The translations under genes and the position numbers were made by a program. From assembly GCF_000816245.1 (NCBI RefSeq), contig NZ_CP007769.1, positions 60,464 to 124,463 on the forward strand: a stretch of DNA of 64,000 nt, in the 5' to 3' direction. Below the pieces are notes generated by a model that did not search any database, was not told the DNA's origin, and saw nothing but the letters and a program-made list of their open reading frames with translations. Shown here piece after piece: positions 1 to 8,970 of the stretch. How positions within the stretch are numbered: position 1 is the first letter of the stretch; each line of letters begins with the position of its first letter. This DNA comes from Campylobacter sp. RM16704. Lineage in GTDB: Bacteria > Campylobacterota > Campylobacteria > Campylobacterales > Campylobacteraceae.

Positions 1-73
1 AGGTGTTCAACCTGAAAAAACCGAAGAAAACGCTCCGGCTAAAAAAACTAGAAGAGCAAGAAGAGGTAAATAA
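1..73 (+). CDS. rpsC: 30S ribosomal protein S3, C-terminal end (partial)
   Basis: The open frame enters from the left edge and stops at 71-73. The 23 visible residues form a lysine/arginine-rich tail ending in TRRARRGK. That fits the basic C-terminus of ribosomal protein S3, which lies directly upstream of rplP in S10-type operons. rplP begins 3 bases after the stop. The assignment rests on composition and position, because the S3 domains lie outside the window. Confidence 0.8.
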   Translation, partial: GVQPEKTEENAPAKKTRRARRGK

Positions 74-75
74 TC

Positions 76-501
76 ATGTTAATGCCAAAAAGAACAAAAT
101 ATCGTAAAATGATGAAAGGGCGTAATAGAGGTTATGCCAATAGAGGAACTGAATTTACTTTTGGTGAATTTGCTTTAAAAGCAACTGAAGCTGGTCGTAT
201 AAATTCACGTCAAATCGAAGCAGCTCGTATTGCTTTAACTCGTTTTGTAAAAAGACAAGGTAAAACTTGGATTAGAGTTTTCCCTGATAAACCTTTAACT
301 AAAAAACCTTTAGAAACTCGTATGGGTAAAGGTAAAGGTGCAGTTGAAGAATGGGTAATGAACATTAAACCAGGCCGTATTATTTATGAAATGGCAGGGG
401 TTAATGAAGAGATGGCAAGACAAGCTTTAACTTTAGCTATGCATAAATTGCCATTTAAAACTAAGTTTGTTACAAGAGAGAGCCAAAATGAAATATACTG
501 A
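76..501 (+). CDS. rplP: 50S ribosomal protein L16
   Basis: This 141-residue protein starts with [19 protein letters not shown], the classic L16 N-terminus. The C-terminal half carries [11 protein letters not shown] and the KLPFKTKFV ending, also typical. L16 sits near the A site and peptidyl-transferase centre of the large subunit. The length is normal for the family. Its last 14 bases overlap the start of rpmC, so the two are probably translationally coupled. Confidence 0.97.
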   Translation: MLMPKRTKYRKMMKGRNRGYANRGTEFTFGEFALKATEAGRINSRQIEAARIALTRFVKRQGKTWIRVFPDKPLTKKPLETRMGKGKGAVEEWVMNIKPGRIIYEMAGVNEEMARQALTLAMHKLPFKTKFVTRESQNEIY

Positions 502-673
502 GATTAAAGATAAAACAGCAGGTGAGCTTGCAACAATGCTAAAAGAAAAAAAGGTGCTTTTATTTACTTTAAGACAAAAGCTAAAAACAATGCAGCTAAC
601 TAATCCTAAAGAAATAAGCGAAGTTAAAAAAGACATCGCTAGAATCAATACTGCAATTAGTGCTTTAAAATAA
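488..673 (+). CDS. rpmC: 50S ribosomal protein L29
   Basis: The protein has 61 residues and begins [18 protein letters not shown]. It is a small two-helix protein with the L29 pattern of an [14 protein letters not shown] helix. L29 binds 23S rRNA near the peptide exit tunnel and contacts SRP and trigger factor. The frame is open further upstream to 467, but the start at 488 has GAGAGAG ahead of it and gives the usual family length. It lies between rplP and rpsQ as in most bacteria. Confidence 0.95.
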   Translation: MKYTEIKDKTAGELATMLKEKKVLLFTLRQKLKTMQLTNPKEISEVKKDIARINTAISALK

Positions 674-682
674 GGATAGAAA

Positions 683-934
683 ATGGCATTTAAAAGAGAA
701 ATTCAAGGCGTTGTTGTTCAAATTGCTGGAGATAAAACAGCAACAATTTTGGTTGAAAGAAAAGTGGTTCATCCAAAATACAGAAAAATCGTAAAACGCT
801 TTAAAAAATATTTAATTCATGATGAAAGAAATGAACTTAAAGTGGGAAATACTGTAGTTGCTATTGAATGTAGACCACTTTCTAAGAGAAAATCATTTCG
901 CTTAAAAACTATAGTATCAGCAGGAGTTGAGTAA
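683..934 (+). CDS. rpsQ: 30S ribosomal protein S17
   Basis: This 83-residue OB-fold protein opens with [13 protein letters not shown]. It contains the S17 signature around [19 protein letters not shown] and [14 protein letters not shown]17 binds 16S rRNA early in small-subunit assembly. An AAGGA ribosome-binding site lies just upstream. Its stop codon overlaps the rplN start by one base, which supports coupled translation. Confidence 0.96.
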   Translation: MAFKREIQGVVVQIAGDKTATILVERKVVHPKYRKIVKRFKKYLIHDERNELKVGNTVVAIECRPLSKRKSFRLKTIVSAGVE

Positions 935-1302
935 TGATTCAAAGTTTTACTAGGCTTGCAGTTGCTGATAATAGCGGTGCAAAAGAATTAATGTGTATTA
1001 AGGTTTTAGGTGGTAGTAAAAGAAGATATGCTACTGTTGGTGATGTAATTGTTGCATCTGTAAAAAAAGCTCTACCAAATGGTAAAGTTAAAAAAGGTCA
1101 AGTAGTAAAAGCGGTTATCGTTAGAACTAAAAAAGAAATTCATAGAGATAATGGCTCTTTAATTCGTTTTGATGAAAATGCAGCAGTTATTCTTGATGCT
1201 AAAAGAGAGCCTATCGGAACGCGTATTTTTGGACCAGTAGGTCGTGAAGTAAGATATGGTGGCTTTATGAAAATTGTTTCACTAGCACCGGAGGTGTTGT
1301 AA
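934..1302 (+). CDS. rplN: 50S ribosomal protein L14
   Basis: The protein has 122 residues, the exact usual L14 length. It starts [18 protein letters not shown] and ends with the conserved [17 protein letters not shown]14 lies at the subunit interface and forms intersubunit bridges with 16S rRNA. The gene overlaps both rpsQ and rplX by a single base. This compact spacing is typical of the whole operon. Confidence 0.97.
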   Translation: MIQSFTRLAVADNSGAKELMCIKVLGGSKRRYATVGDVIVASVKKALPNGKVKKGQVVKAVIVRTKKEIHRDNGSLIRFDENAAVILDAKREPIGTRIFGPVGREVRYGGFMKIVSLAPEVL

Positions 1303-1529
1303 TGAAATTAAAAATTAAAAAGAATGATATGGTAAAAGTTATCGCAGGCGATGACAAAGGCAAAACAGGAAAAGTTTTAGCAGTGCTTCCTAAAACAAAT
1401 AAAGTGATTGTTGAGGGTTGTAAAATTGCTAAAAAAGCTGTTAAGCCAAGTGATAAAAATCCAAACGGTGGTTTTATCAATAAAGAAATGCCAATGGATA
1501 TTTCAAATGTAACAAAAGCAGGAGAATAA
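1302..1529 (+). CDS. rplX: 50S ribosomal protein L24
   Basis: This 75-residue protein is on the short side for L24. It carries the N-terminal KOW motif, [20 protein letters not shown], and the following [16 protein letters not shown] strand. L24 initiates large-subunit assembly and lies near the tunnel exit. The protein ends soon after the [15 protein letters not shown] segment, without the longer tail of E. coli L24. An AGGTG ribosome-binding site overlaps the end of rplN. Confidence 0.95.
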   Translation: MKLKIKKNDMVKVIAGDDKGKTGKVLAVLPKTNKVIVEGCKIAKKAVKPSDKNPNGGFINKEMPMDISNVTKAGE

Positions 1530-1530
1530 G

Positions 1531-2076
1531 ATGATGAGATTAAAAGAAAAATACACTCAAAATATCAAACCTGCTTTAGTAAAAGAATTTGATATCAAAA
1601 ATCCTATGCTTATTCCTTTTATTGAAAAAATTGTTATAAGTGTAGGTGCTGGGGAATTAGCAAAAGATCAAAAAGTATTACAAAATGTTGCAGATACTAT
1701 TTCTTTAATAGCTGGACAAAAAGCAGTTATAACAAAAGCTAAAAAATCAGTTGCTGGTTTTAAAGTTAGAGAAGGCTTTCCAGTTGGAGTTATGGTAACG
1801 TTAAGAAAAGATAACATGTACGCTTTTCTTGATAAACTTATAACTATAGCTTTACCGAGGGTTAAAGACTTTAGAGGTCTTTCAAAAGATGGTTTTGATG
1901 GAAGAGGAAATTATAATTTTGGTTTAGATGAGCAGTTGATGTTCCCAGAAGTAGAGTATGATAAAATTTTAAGAACACATGGTATGAACATTTCTATTGT
2001 GACAACAGCAAAATCAGATAAAGAGGCACAAAAATTATTAGAATTATTTGGCGTGCCATTTGCAAAAGGAAAGTAA
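1531..2076 (+). CDS. rplE: 50S ribosomal protein L5
   Basis: The 181-residue protein has the L5 hallmarks [30 protein letters not shown] and the [11 protein letters not shown] box. L5 binds 5S rRNA and contacts P-site tRNA. Two ATG codons stand in tandem at 1531 and 1534. The second gives the usual MRLKEKY start and slightly better spacing from the GGAGA at 1521, so the true start could be either. The gene follows rplX by one base. Confidence 0.96.
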   Translation: MMRLKEKYTQNIKPALVKEFDIKNPMLIPFIEKIVISVGAGELAKDQKVLQNVADTISLIAGQKAVITKAKKSVAGFKVREGFPVGVMVTLRKDNMYAFLDKLITIALPRVKDFRGLSKDGFDGRGNYNFGLDEQLMFPEVEYDKILRTHGMNISIVTTAKSDKEAQKLLELFGVPFAKGK

Positions 2077-2077
2077 T

Positions 2078-2263
2078 ATGGCTAAAAAATCAATGATTGC
2101 AAAAGCTGCCCGCAAACCTAAATTTAGTGTTAGAGGGTATACTAGATGCCAAATTTGTGGAAGACCACATTCAGTTTATAGAGATTTTGGGATTTGTAGA
2201 GTTTGCCTTAGAAAAATGGCAAATGAAGGTTTAATTCCTGGTCTTAAAAAAGCAAGTTGGTAA
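2078..2263 (+). CDS. rpsZ: 30S ribosomal protein S14, zinc-binding type Z
   Basis: The 61-residue short form of S14 begins [16 protein letters not shown]. It contains two CxxC pairs, in [20 protein letters not shown], which bind a structural zinc ion. This is the C+ (type Z) S14 rather than the roughly 100-residue zinc-free form. The frame is open upstream to 2048, but 2078 has GGAAAG ahead of it and the correct family length. It sits between rplE and rpsH. Confidence 0.96.
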   Translation: MAKKSMIAKAARKPKFSVRGYTRCQICGRPHSVYRDFGICRVCLRKMANEGLIPGLKKASW

Positions 2264-2275
2264 GAGGAAAGAACC

Positions 2276-2671
2276 ATGATAAATGATTTAATTTCAGATT
2301 CACTAACAAGAATTAGGAATGCAGGAATGAGAAGGCTAGAAACTACTCAACTTTTGCATTCTAAAGTTATCGAAGCCTTGCTTGGAATTTTCCAAACTAA
2401 AGGCTATATTGAAAGCTTTAATGTTATTGAAGAGGATAAAAAGAAATTCATCAATGTAGTTTTAAAATATGATGAAAAAGGTAAAAGCGTGATTAACGAA
2501 GTTAAGCGCATTTCTAAGCCTGGTCGTCGTGTTTATAAAGGTAAAGATGAAATCAAAAGATTTAAAAACGGTTATGGTACTATTGTAGTAAGCACTTCAA
2601 AAGGTGTTTTGGCTAACGATGAAGCTTATAAAGCAGGTGTTGGTGGCGAAGTTTTATGTACTATTTGGTAA
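2276..2671 (+). CDS. rpsH: 30S ribosomal protein S8
   Basis: The 131-residue protein starts [20 protein letters not shown]. It ends with the conserved [28 protein letters not shown] block. S8 is a primary 16S rRNA binder (helix 21). In E. coli it represses its own spc operon by binding the mRNA. The 77-base gap after this gene is the longest in the operon and holds a hairpin, described separately. Confidence 0.97.
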   Translation: MINDLISDSLTRIRNAGMRRLETTQLLHSKVIEALLGIFQTKGYIESFNVIEEDKKKFINVVLKYDEKGKSVINEVKRISKPGRRVYKGKDEIKRFKNGYGTIVVSTSKGVLANDEAYKAGVGGEVLCTIW

Positions 2672-2677
2672 GAGTTT

Positions 2678-2717
2678 CTACTTTTTATGGTATTCGGTAT
2701 CCATTCTTATAAAGTAG
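2678..2717 (+). promoter_or_regulatory. Hairpin in the rpsH-rplF intergenic gap
   Basis: Seven bases at 2678-2684 pair perfectly with 2711-2717, and an inner ATGG/CCAT stem pairs 2687-2690 with 2701-2704. An asymmetric internal loop separates the stems and a 10-base loop closes the structure. No T-run follows, so a terminator is unlikely. It lies in the only sizeable gap of an otherwise tightly packed operon, just after the S8 gene. It could be a processing site or a binding site for a ribosomal protein. Function is inferred only from position. Confidence 0.5.
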
Positions 2718-2748
2718 TCATATCGTAGACAAGTAAAAAGGAAAATGA

Positions 2749-3285
2749 ATGTCTCGTATAGGTAAACAACCAGTTGCTATTCCAAATGGAGTAGAAGTAA
2801 AATTAGAAGGTAACTTGCTAAAATTTAAAAAAGGAAATTTAGCAAAAGAGCTTGATACAAAAGCAAATGTTAATGTTGAGATTAAAGAAGGACAAATTCT
2901 TTTTTCTCCTAAAGGTGAAGATAGACAAAGTAGAGCTTACTGGGGAACATACAGAGCTTTAGCGCAAAATATTGTTGTTGGTTTAACTGAAGGATTTAGT
3001 AAAACTTTAGAAATCAATGGTGTTGGTTATAAAGCTGCATTAAAGGGTAAAGTTCTTGAACTTGCTTTAGGTTTTTCTCATCCTATCAACTATGCTATTC
3101 CAGAGGGTATAGAAATTACTGTTGATAAAAATAATATTATCATTAAAGGAAGTGATAAACAAGTTGTAGGCCAAGTTGCTGCTCAAATTCGCGAATTTAG
3201 ACCGCCTGAACCTTATAAAGGAAAAGGTGTTAAATATTCTACAGAGCGTATTATCCGCAAAGCTGGTAAAACATCTAAGAAATAA
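2749..3285 (+). CDS. rplF: 50S ribosomal protein L6
   Basis: The 178-residue protein starts [17 protein letters not shown]. It contains the two tandem L6 folds, ending with the signature [16 protein letters not shown] and then [14 protein letters not shown]6 sits near the factor-binding centre of the large subunit. An AAAAGGAAAATGA context gives a clear ribosome-binding site. It is the first gene after the 77-base structured gap. Confidence 0.97.
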   Translation: MSRIGKQPVAIPNGVEVKLEGNLLKFKKGNLAKELDTKANVNVEIKEGQILFSPKGEDRQSRAYWGTYRALAQNIVVGLTEGFSKTLEINGVGYKAALKGKVLELALGFSHPINYAIPEGIEITVDKNNIIIKGSDKQVVGQVAAQIREFRPPEPYKGKGVKYSTERIIRKAGKTSKK

Positions 3286-3294
3286 GGATAGGAT

Positions 3295-3651
3295 ATGAGA
3301 GCAAATGTATTAAAAAGAAAAATATCTTTAAGGGTTAAAAGAAAAAAAAGAATTAGAGCAAAAATTTCAGGAACACAAGCTCTTCCAAGAGTTTCTGTTT
3401 TTAAATCAAATAGAACTTTATATATCCAAGCTATTGATGATGTTAAAGCAGTAACTCTAGTAGCGGTTGATGGTAGAAAAATTGGTGTAAAAGCAAATAA
3501 AGAAGGTGCTAAAAAAATAGCAATTGAATTTGCGAAAAACTTAAAAGCTAAAAATATAGAAGAAGCAGTGTTTGATAGAAATGGTTATTTATACCATGGA
3601 GTGATTGCAACTTTAGCACAAGCACTTAGAGAAAACGGAATCAAACTATAA
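3295..3651 (+). CDS. rplR: 50S ribosomal protein L18
   Basis: The 118-residue protein starts [20 protein letters not shown]. It has the L18 core [20 protein letters not shown] and the conserved [23 protein letters not shown] ending (shown in parts). L18 binds 5S rRNA with L5. It lies 9 bases after rplF with an AAGGA ribosome-binding site, and 16 bases before rpsE. Confidence 0.96.
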   Translation: MRANVLKRKISLRVKRKKRIRAKISGTQALPRVSVFKSNRTLYIQAIDDVKAVTLVAVDGRKIGVKANKEGAKKIAIEFAKNLKAKNIEEAVFDRNGYLYHGVIATLAQALRENGIKL

Positions 3652-3667
3652 CCCAAAAGGAAGATCG

Positions 3668-4111
3668 ATGGAAAAATATAATAGAGAAGAATTTGAAGAA
3701 GTAATCGTCGATATCGGCAGGGTTACTAAGGTTGTAAAAGGTGGTAGAAGATTTAGATTTACTGCTTTAGTTATTGTTGGAAATAAAAAAGGCTTAGTTG
3801 GCGTAGGATATGGTAAAGCTAAAGAGGTTCCAGATGCTATAAGAAAAGCAGTGGATGATGCTTTTAAAAATATTGTTGAAGTTAAAACAAAAGGTTCTAC
3901 CATTCCTCATGATGTAGAAGTTAAATATAATGCAAGTAGAATTTTACTTAAGCCAGCAAGTGAAGGTACAGGAGTTATTGCAGGTGGTTCAACACGTCCT
4001 ATAGTAGAGCTTGCAGGTATTAAAGACATTTTAACTAAGTCTTTAGGTTCAAATAATTCAGCAAATGTTGTGCGTGCTACTATTAAAGCACTTACAATGC
4101 TTAAAGGATAA
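3668..4111 (+). CDS. rpsE: 30S ribosomal protein S5
   Basis: The 147-residue protein carries the double-stranded RNA-binding-like N-domain, with [14 protein letters not shown] and [17 protein letters not shown]. Its C-domain has [14 protein letters not shown] and [14 protein letters not shown]5 acts in decoding fidelity and translocation. It is somewhat shorter than the 166-residue E. coli protein, as usual in epsilonproteobacteria. It starts behind AAGGAAGATCG. Confidence 0.96.
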   Translation: MEKYNREEFEEVIVDIGRVTKVVKGGRRFRFTALVIVGNKKGLVGVGYGKAKEVPDAIRKAVDDAFKNIVEVKTKGSTIPHDVEVKYNASRILLKPASEGTGVIAGGSTRPIVELAGIKDILTKSLGSNNSANVVRATIKALTMLKG

Positions 4112-4114
4112 TCA

Positions 4115-4507
4115 ATGAATTTAACAAAGGCACTAGGTTCAACACATAAAACCAAAAGAATAGGTCGTGGTCAAGGTAGCGGTATGGGCAAAACTTCAAC
4201 TAAAGGTGGGAAAGGCCAAACTGCTAGAAAAGGTTATAATGAAAAAAGAGGTTTTGAAGGGGGTCAACAACCACTTCAAAGAAGATTACCAAAAGTAGGT
4301 TTTACTTCTAAATTTGAAAAACCTTATGTGATCAATGTTGAAAAAATCACAGCTATTAAAGAGCTTAGTGAGATTACATTTGAAACTATCAATAGTGTTC
4401 ATAAACTTTCAAAAAATATAAACAAAATTAAGCTCATTGGAGCAAGTGCTAAAAATCTTGCTAGTAAAATTAAAGATGAGAAGATTACTTTTAGCGGACA
4501 AAAATAA
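4115..4507 (+). CDS. rplO: 50S ribosomal protein L15
   Basis: The 130-residue protein has the glycine-rich L15 N-terminus, including [20 protein letters not shown] and then [15 protein letters not shown]. The C-terminal part is rather short compared with the 144-residue E. coli protein. L15 organises 23S rRNA in the core of the large subunit. Its stop codon overlaps the secY start by one base, linking it to the translocon gene. Confidence 0.96.
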   Translation: MNLTKALGSTHKTKRIGRGQGSGMGKTSTKGGKGQTARKGYNEKRGFEGGQQPLQRRLPKVGFTSKFEKPYVINVEKITAIKELSEITFETINSVHKLSKNINKIKLIGASAKNLASKIKDEKITFSGQK

Positions 4508-5769
4508 TGAATAAAACATTGACAAATAAAATTCTCATAACATTAGCTTTTTTATTTGCTTATAGAATATTAGCTTATGTTCCAGTTCCGGGGGTTAATG
4601 TCAGTGTTATCAAGGAATTTTTTGATTCTAATGCATCTAATGCATTAGGCTTGTTTAACATGTTTAGTGGAGGTGCTGCTGAAAGACTTAGCATCATCTC
4701 TCTAGGCATTATGCCTTATATTACCGCTTCGATTATTATGGAACTTTTAGCGGCAACTTTTCCCAACATAGGGAAAATGAAAAAAGAGCGTGATGGTATG
4801 CAAAAATATATGCAAATCATTCGTTATGCTACTATAGTAATTACTTTAATACAAAGTATAGGTGTTTCTATAGGACTACAAAGTCTTCATGGAAAAGCAG
4901 GGCAATCTGCTATTATGATTGACATGAATATTTTTATTGCACTTTCTGCTGTTTCTATGCTTGCAGGTACTATGCTTTTAATGTGGATTGGTGAGCAAAT
5001 CACTCAACGTGGTATAGGAAACGGTATTTCATTAATCATTTTTGGTGGTATTGTTTCTACAATTCCAAGTGCAATAAGCGGAACGGTAAATTTGGTAAAT
5101 ACAGGTGAAATGAATTTCTTGACTATCATTGCCATTTTAGTTGTAATTTTAATTACTATTTGGGCTATTATAATAGTAGAGCTTGGAGAAAGAAGAATTC
5201 CTATTTCTTATTCAAGAAAAGTAATTATGCAAAATCAAAATAAGCGTATTATGAATTATATTCCAATAAAAATCAATTTAAGTGGTGTAATTCCTCCTAT
5301 TTTTGCAAGTGCAATTTTGATGTTTCCAAGTACTATTTTACAAACAAGCACCAACGAGTATGTTTTAAAAATTTATGATTTTTTAAATCCAAATGGATTC
5401 ATCTTTCATTTTTTAACTTTCTTGCTCGTTATTTTCTTTGCATATTTTTATGCGTCAATTGTGTTTAATTCAAAAGATATAGCTGAAAATCTTAAAAGAC
5501 AAGGTGGCTTCATACCAGGTATTAGACCAGGCGAAGGAACTGCAAATTATCTTAATGAAGTAGCATCAAGACTTACACTTTCAGGATCTGTTTATTTAGG
5601 ACTTGTAGCTACATTGCCATGGCTTATTGTAAAATTATTTGGTGTGCCATTTTATTTTGGTGGAACTTCTGTTTTGATTGTAGTGCAAGTCGCACTTGAT
5701 ACAATGAGAAAAATAGAAGCTCAAGTTTATATGAATAAATACCAGACTTTAAGTGCAGTAGGCTTATAA
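4507..5769 (+). CDS. secY: Preprotein translocase subunit SecY
   Basis: This 420-residue, ten-helix membrane protein forms the protein-conducting channel of the SecYEG translocon. Recognisable pieces are the first helix with YRILAYVPVPGV, the plug region, the MWIGEQITQRGIGNG box and the cytoplasmic loop ending RQGGFIPGIRPGEGT. Placement at the end of the spc operon after rplO is standard. A perfect hairpin overlaps the stop codon and probably ends the operon transcript. Confidence 0.97.
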   Translation: MNKTLTNKILITLAFLFAYRILAYVPVPGVNVSVIKEFFDSNASNALGLFNMFSGGAAERLSIISLGIMPYITASIIMELLAATFPNIGKMKKERDGMQKYMQIIRYATIVITLIQSIGVSIGLQSLHGKAGQSAIMIDMNIFIALSAVSMLAGTMLLMWIGEQITQRGIGNGISLIIFGGIVSTIPSAISGTVNLVNTGEMNFLTIIAILVVILITIWAIIIVELGERRIPISYSRKVIMQNQNKRIMNYIPIKINLSGVIPPIFASAILMFPSTILQTSTNEYVLKIYDFLNPNGFIFHFLTFLLVIFFAYFYASIVFNSKDIAENLKRQGGFIPGIRPGEGTANYLNEVASRLTLSGSVYLGLVATLPWLIVKLFGVPFYFGGTSVLIVVQVALDTMRKIEAQVYMNKYQTLSAVGL

Positions 5770-5792
5770 GAAAGTAGTTTTTCTACTTTCTT
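5768..5792 (+). terminator. Hairpin terminator after secY
   Basis: A perfect 10-bp stem (5768-5777 with 5783-5792) encloses a five-T loop and overlaps the secY stop codon. The following sequence is T-rich but has no long uninterrupted run. It is therefore a plausible, possibly leaky, terminator for the ribosomal operon before murI. Confidence 0.7.
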
Positions 5793-5810
5793 ATTTATTG
5801 AAAGATTTAA

Positions 5811-6551
5811 ATGAGACTAGGCGTTTTTGATAGTGGTGTAGGTGGTCTTAGTGTTTTAAAATCTTTGCTTCAAGCAAAACTTTTTAAAGAATACATATAT
5901 TATGGAGATACTGCAAGAGTTCCTTATGGTGTAAAAGATAAAGACACAATCGTTAAATTTTCTTTAGAAGCTTTGGATTTTTTCAAGGAAAAAAAGGTAG
6001 ATATGCTTATTATTGCCTGTAATACGGTTAGTGCCTATGCTTTAGAAATTTTAAAAGCAAATGCACCTTTTCCTGTTTTTGGAGTGATAAAAGCAGGGGT
6101 TTTGGCGGTAAAAAATTCATTAAAAAATAAAAAATCTAAAATTTTAGTTATTGCTACAAAAGCCACAGTAGATTCTCATGCTTACAAACAAGCTTTATTA
6201 AAAGAAGGCTTTTTATGGGTAGAGGAAAAGGCAACAGGACTTTTTGTTCCCATGGTTGAAGAAGGTATTTTTGAAGGTCCTTTTTTAAATTCTGCCTTTG
6301 AATATTATTTTAATAATCTTGAATTTAAACCTGATGCTTTGATTTTAGCATGTACTCATTTTCCTTTAATTTCAAATGCATTGCAACAACATTTTGGAAA
6401 GCAAACTAAACTTATTCATTCAGGTGAAGCTATAACTTTGCAATTACAAAAAGAATTTTATTTATCACAAATTCAAGAAAATGTTAATGTTGAATTTTAC
6501 GCTTCAAGTGATGTAGAAAATCTAAAAAAAATTGCAAAATTATGGCTTTAA
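5811..6551 (+). CDS. murI: Glutamate racemase MurI
   Basis: The 246-residue protein interconverts L- and D-glutamate for peptidoglycan synthesis. It opens with GVFDSGVGGLSVL, carrying the Asp7/Ser8 substrate-binding pair. The two catalytic cysteines are Cys70 in the ACNTVSA motif and Cys181 in LACTHFPL. The YYGDTARVPYG motif lies in between. Length and motifs are typical of the cytoplasmic family. It stands alone between the secY terminator and the asparaginase gene. Confidence 0.96.
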   Translation: MRLGVFDSGVGGLSVLKSLLQAKLFKEYIYYGDTARVPYGVKDKDTIVKFSLEALDFFKEKKVDMLIIACNTVSAYALEILKANAPFPVFGVIKAGVLAVKNSLKNKKSKILVIATKATVDSHAYKQALLKEGFLWVEEKATGLFVPMVEEGIFEGPFLNSAFEYYFNNLEFKPDALILACTHFPLISNALQQHFGKQTKLIHSGEAITLQLQKEFYLSQIQENVNVEFYASSDVENLKKIAKLWL

Positions 6552-6611
6552 TTAATATTTACTAATTTTATAAAATATTTATAATTTATTTTTTATTAAA
6601 CATAGTTACAT

Positions 6612-6617
6612 TATAAT
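6612..6617 (+). promoter_or_regulatory. -10 element for the asparaginase gene
   Basis: A perfect TATAAT hexamer lies 33 bases before the start codon. T-rich sequence precedes it, as is usual for epsilonproteobacterial sigma-70 promoters, which lack a conserved -35 box. Position and match support it; no start site has been mapped. Confidence 0.55.
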
Positions 6618-6649
6618 TTTTCATATTTCTAAAATATAAAAGGACTAAC

Positions 6650-7696
6650 ATGAAAAAAGTGTTAATGTGTGCGGCAATGGCTTTAAGCTTGGGAGCAGGG
6701 ATTTTGGAAGCAAAACCAAAAGTTGCAATTTTAGCCACAGGGGGAACTATTGCTGGTTCTATTGATAGTTCAGTTGCTACTACTGGTTATACAGCAGGGG
6801 TTTTAACTGTTGATACTCTGATTAAAGCAGTACCTCAAATTCAAGATCTAGCGGTAATTAGTGGGGAACAAATTTCAAATATTGATAGTAAAGATATGAC
6901 AAATGAAATTTGGCTAAAACTAGCTAAAGAAGTTAATAGGCTTTTAAAATCTGATGTAGATGGTATAGTTATTACTCATGGAACTGATACCATGGAAGAA
7001 ACTGCATACTTTTTAAATTTAACAGTAAAAAGTGATAAACCTGTTGTTTTAGTAGGTGCAATGCGTCCATCAACCGCAATTAGTGCAGATGGTCCTAAAA
7101 ATCTTTACAATGCAGTAGCTCTAGCAGCAAATCCTAAAGCAAAAAATAAAGGTGTAATGGTAGCTATGAATGATAGAATTCAAAGTGCTAGAGGTGTGGC
7201 AAAAACTCATAGTTTAAATGTAAATGCGTTTAGCTCACCTGATATGGGAGATATGGGTTATATAGTAGATGGAAAAGTATTTTTCTACAATACTAATACA
7301 AAATTACATACTAAAAAATCTCCATTTGATGTAAGCAAATTAAAAGAATTGCCAAAAGTAGATATTCTTTATAGTTATGCAAATGATGGTAGTGGCGTTG
7401 CTGCTAAGGCTTTATTTGAAAATGGCACTAAAGGTATAGTTGTAGCAGGAACTGGTGCTGGTAGTATTCATGATTATCAAAAAGATGTATTGAAAGAACT
7501 GCTTAAAAAAGGTCTTAAAGTAGCAGTAAGTTCTCGTGTGGTTGCGGGTAGAGTAGCGGTTAGTGATACTGATGCAAAACTTGGCTTTATTGATACAGGT
7601 GATATGAGCCCTCAAAAAGCTAGAGTATTATTAATGCTTGCTTTAACTAAAACGAGTGATCCTAAAAAAATTCAAGAATACTTCTTAAAATACTAA
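6650..7696 (+). CDS. ansA: Periplasmic L-asparaginase (type II)
   Basis: The 348-residue enzyme hydrolyses asparagine, and often glutamine, to the acid plus ammonia. A signal peptide is evident at residues 1-21 (basic MKK, hydrophobic core, LEA|KP cleavage), so it should be exported. The nucleophile motif ATGGTIAGS places the catalytic threonine at Thr33. The second motif HGTDTMEET gives the Thr112-Asp113 pair. In C. jejuni a secreted asparaginase lets some strains feed on asparagine. The gene has its own promoter and terminator. The symbol could equally be ansB. Confidence 0.94.
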   Translation: MKKVLMCAAMALSLGAGILEAKPKVAILATGGTIAGSIDSSVATTGYTAGVLTVDTLIKAVPQIQDLAVISGEQISNIDSKDMTNEIWLKLAKEVNRLLKSDVDGIVITHGTDTMEETAYFLNLTVKSDKPVVLVGAMRPSTAISADGPKNLYNAVALAANPKAKNKGVMVAMNDRIQSARGVAKTHSLNVNAFSSPDMGDMGYIVDGKVFFYNTNTKLHTKKSPFDVSKLKELPKVDILYSYANDGSGVAAKALFENGTKGIVVAGTGAGSIHDYQKDVLKELLKKGLKVAVSSRVVAGRVAVSDTDAKLGFIDTGDMSPQKARVLLMLALTKTSDPKKIQEYFLKY

Positions 7697-7707
7697 AATC
7701 TTTAAAA

Positions 7708-7736
7708 CACCCAAATACTAAAAGAATATTTGGGTG
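7708..7736 (+). terminator. Hairpin terminator after the asparaginase gene
   Basis: A perfect 10-bp stem pairs 7708-7717 with 7727-7736 around a 9-base loop. It starts 11 bases after the asparaginase stop codon. The trailing sequence is moderately T-rich. It separates the asparaginase transcript from that of the desulforubrerythrin gene. Confidence 0.75.
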
Positions 7737-7780
7737 GATTTCTTATAAAAATCTTACTTATTTAAATCACAAGGATATTA

Positions 7781-8428
7781 ATGAAACAATATGAAAGCTA
7801 TAGATGTCAAAAATGTGGCAATGAAATTGAAGTGCAAAATGTTGGTGGAGGAAAGCTCAGCTGTTGTGGTCAAGAAATGGAATGCATTACTAAAGATTTA
7901 ACAGCAGTAAATCTAATGAAAGCTTTTGCAGGTGAATCAATGGCTAGGAATAAATACGATTTGTTTGCTGATATTGCTCAAGAAGAAGGTTGGCATGCAA
8001 TTTCAAAGCATTTTAGAGAGGCTGCAGAAAACGAGAAATGGCATGCAAGAGCACAATATAAAGCTTATCATGAATTAATAGATGGTAAAGCCTTAGAAGA
8101 AACTACTAAAAATTTAATCTGTGCAGCAGATGGTGAAAATTATGAACATACAATTATGTATCCAAATTTTGCAAGAATTGCAGAGGATGAAGGCAAAAGA
8201 AATATAGCAAGATTATTTACTGCTATAGGTAAAGTTGAAATTGAACACGAAAGAGAATATTTAGCACTTAAAAAAATGCTTGAAGAGGAAGAGTTTTTTA
8301 ACTCAGAAGTAGAAGAATTATGGGTTTGTGAAGTTTGTGGTCATATCCATCGTGGTAAAAAAGCACCAAATGCCTGTCCATTGTGTAAAGCACCAAAAGA
8401 ATATTTTAAACGTGAATTCTTGGGATAA
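7781..8428 (+). CDS. rrc: Desulforubrerythrin (three-domain non-haem iron peroxidase)
   Basis: The 215-residue protein has three iron sites. The N-terminus is a desulforedoxin-like domain with Cys9, Cys12, Cys28 and Cys29. The middle is a four-helix rubrerythrin di-iron domain with EXXH-type ligands, as in AENEKWHAR and KVEIEHERE. The C-terminus is a rubredoxin domain with CxxC pairs at 183/186 and 199/202. This architecture matches C. jejuni Cj0012c (Rrc), described as a desulforubrerythrin that reduces hydrogen peroxide. It protects oxygen-sensitive cells in the cytoplasm. It is transcribed alone. Confidence 0.93.
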   Translation: MKQYESYRCQKCGNEIEVQNVGGGKLSCCGQEMECITKDLTAVNLMKAFAGESMARNKYDLFADIAQEEGWHAISKHFREAAENEKWHARAQYKAYHELIDGKALEETTKNLICAADGENYEHTIMYPNFARIAEDEGKRNIARLFTAIGKVEIEHEREYLALKKMLEEEEFFNSEVEELWVCEVCGHIHRGKKAPNACPLCKAPKEYFKREFLG

Positions 8429-8432
8429 TTAC

Positions 8433-8474
8433 AAAAAACCTTGATAAAATAATTTTATTTTTGCAAGGTTTTTT
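8433..8474 (+). terminator. Hairpin overlapping the next gene's ribosome-binding site
   Basis: Bases 8433-8443 pair with 8464-8474 over 11 bp, and an inner ATAAAA/TTTTAT stem (8444-8449 with 8453-8458) stacks below, leaving a five-base bulge. The 3' arm ends in six Ts and contains the AAGG ribosome-binding site of the following gene. It can act as terminator for the desulforubrerythrin gene and also mask translation of readthrough RNA. A TAAAAT -10-like element at 8445-8450 lies inside it. Confidence 0.55.
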
Positions 8475-8475
8475 A

Positions 8476-8970
8476 ATGCAAATTCTAAACCATCCCTTTG
8501 AGCCTTTTTTTGATAAAAATTCAAAAATTTTAATTTTAGGATCTTTTCCATCTATAAAATCAAGAGAAGAGAAATTTTATTATCAGCATAGTAAAAATCG
8601 TTTTTGGAAAATTTTTGAAATTTTATTTGATTGTGAACTAAAAAATATACAAGAACAGAAAATATTTTTAAAGACAAACCATATAGCATTATGGGATGTT
8701 ATAGCAAGCTGTAAAATAAAAAATTCGGATGATAAAACAATCTCTTATGTAAAGGTAAATGATATAGATAAATTATTAAAAAAAACGAAAATAGAAAAAA
8801 TTTATGTTTTGGGTAAAATTGCAAGTAAGTATTTTTTTAAATTTTATCCTGATAAAGAATTTTTTGAGCTTCCTTCGAGTTCGCCTGCAAATATGAATTA
8901 CTCTTTAGAGGAATTAGTAGAAAGATATAGCATTATAAAGGAAAATAATGGCATTAGTAGGAGTAGATGA
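8476..8970 (+). CDS. DNA-deoxyinosine (hypoxanthine) glycosylase, UDG superfamily
   Basis: The 164-residue protein opens with an ILGSFPSIKSREEKFYY motif followed by HSKNRFWKI, typical of the hypoxanthine/uracil mismatch glycosylase branch of the UDG superfamily. The later LPSSSPAN segment corresponds to the second active-site motif. Such enzymes remove deaminated bases from DNA. An in-frame TTG at 8461 was set aside because the ATG at 8476 has AAGG 7-10 bases upstream. The 3' end overlaps rnhB by 23 bases. Family recognition is from motifs only. Confidence 0.8.
   Translation: MQILNHPFEPFFDKNSKILILGSFPSIKSREEKFYYQHSKNRFWKIFEILFDCELKNIQEQKIFLKTNHIALWDVIASCKIKNSDDKTISYVKVNDIDKLLKKTKIEKIYVLGKIASKYFFKFYPDKEFFELPSSSPANMNYSLEELVERYSIIKENNGISRSR

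Noticed and set aside
8461..8475. TTG start for the glycosylase gene at 8461.
   Set aside because: It lies inside the hairpin without an upstream ribosome-binding site; ATG at 8476 has AAGG at the right distance.
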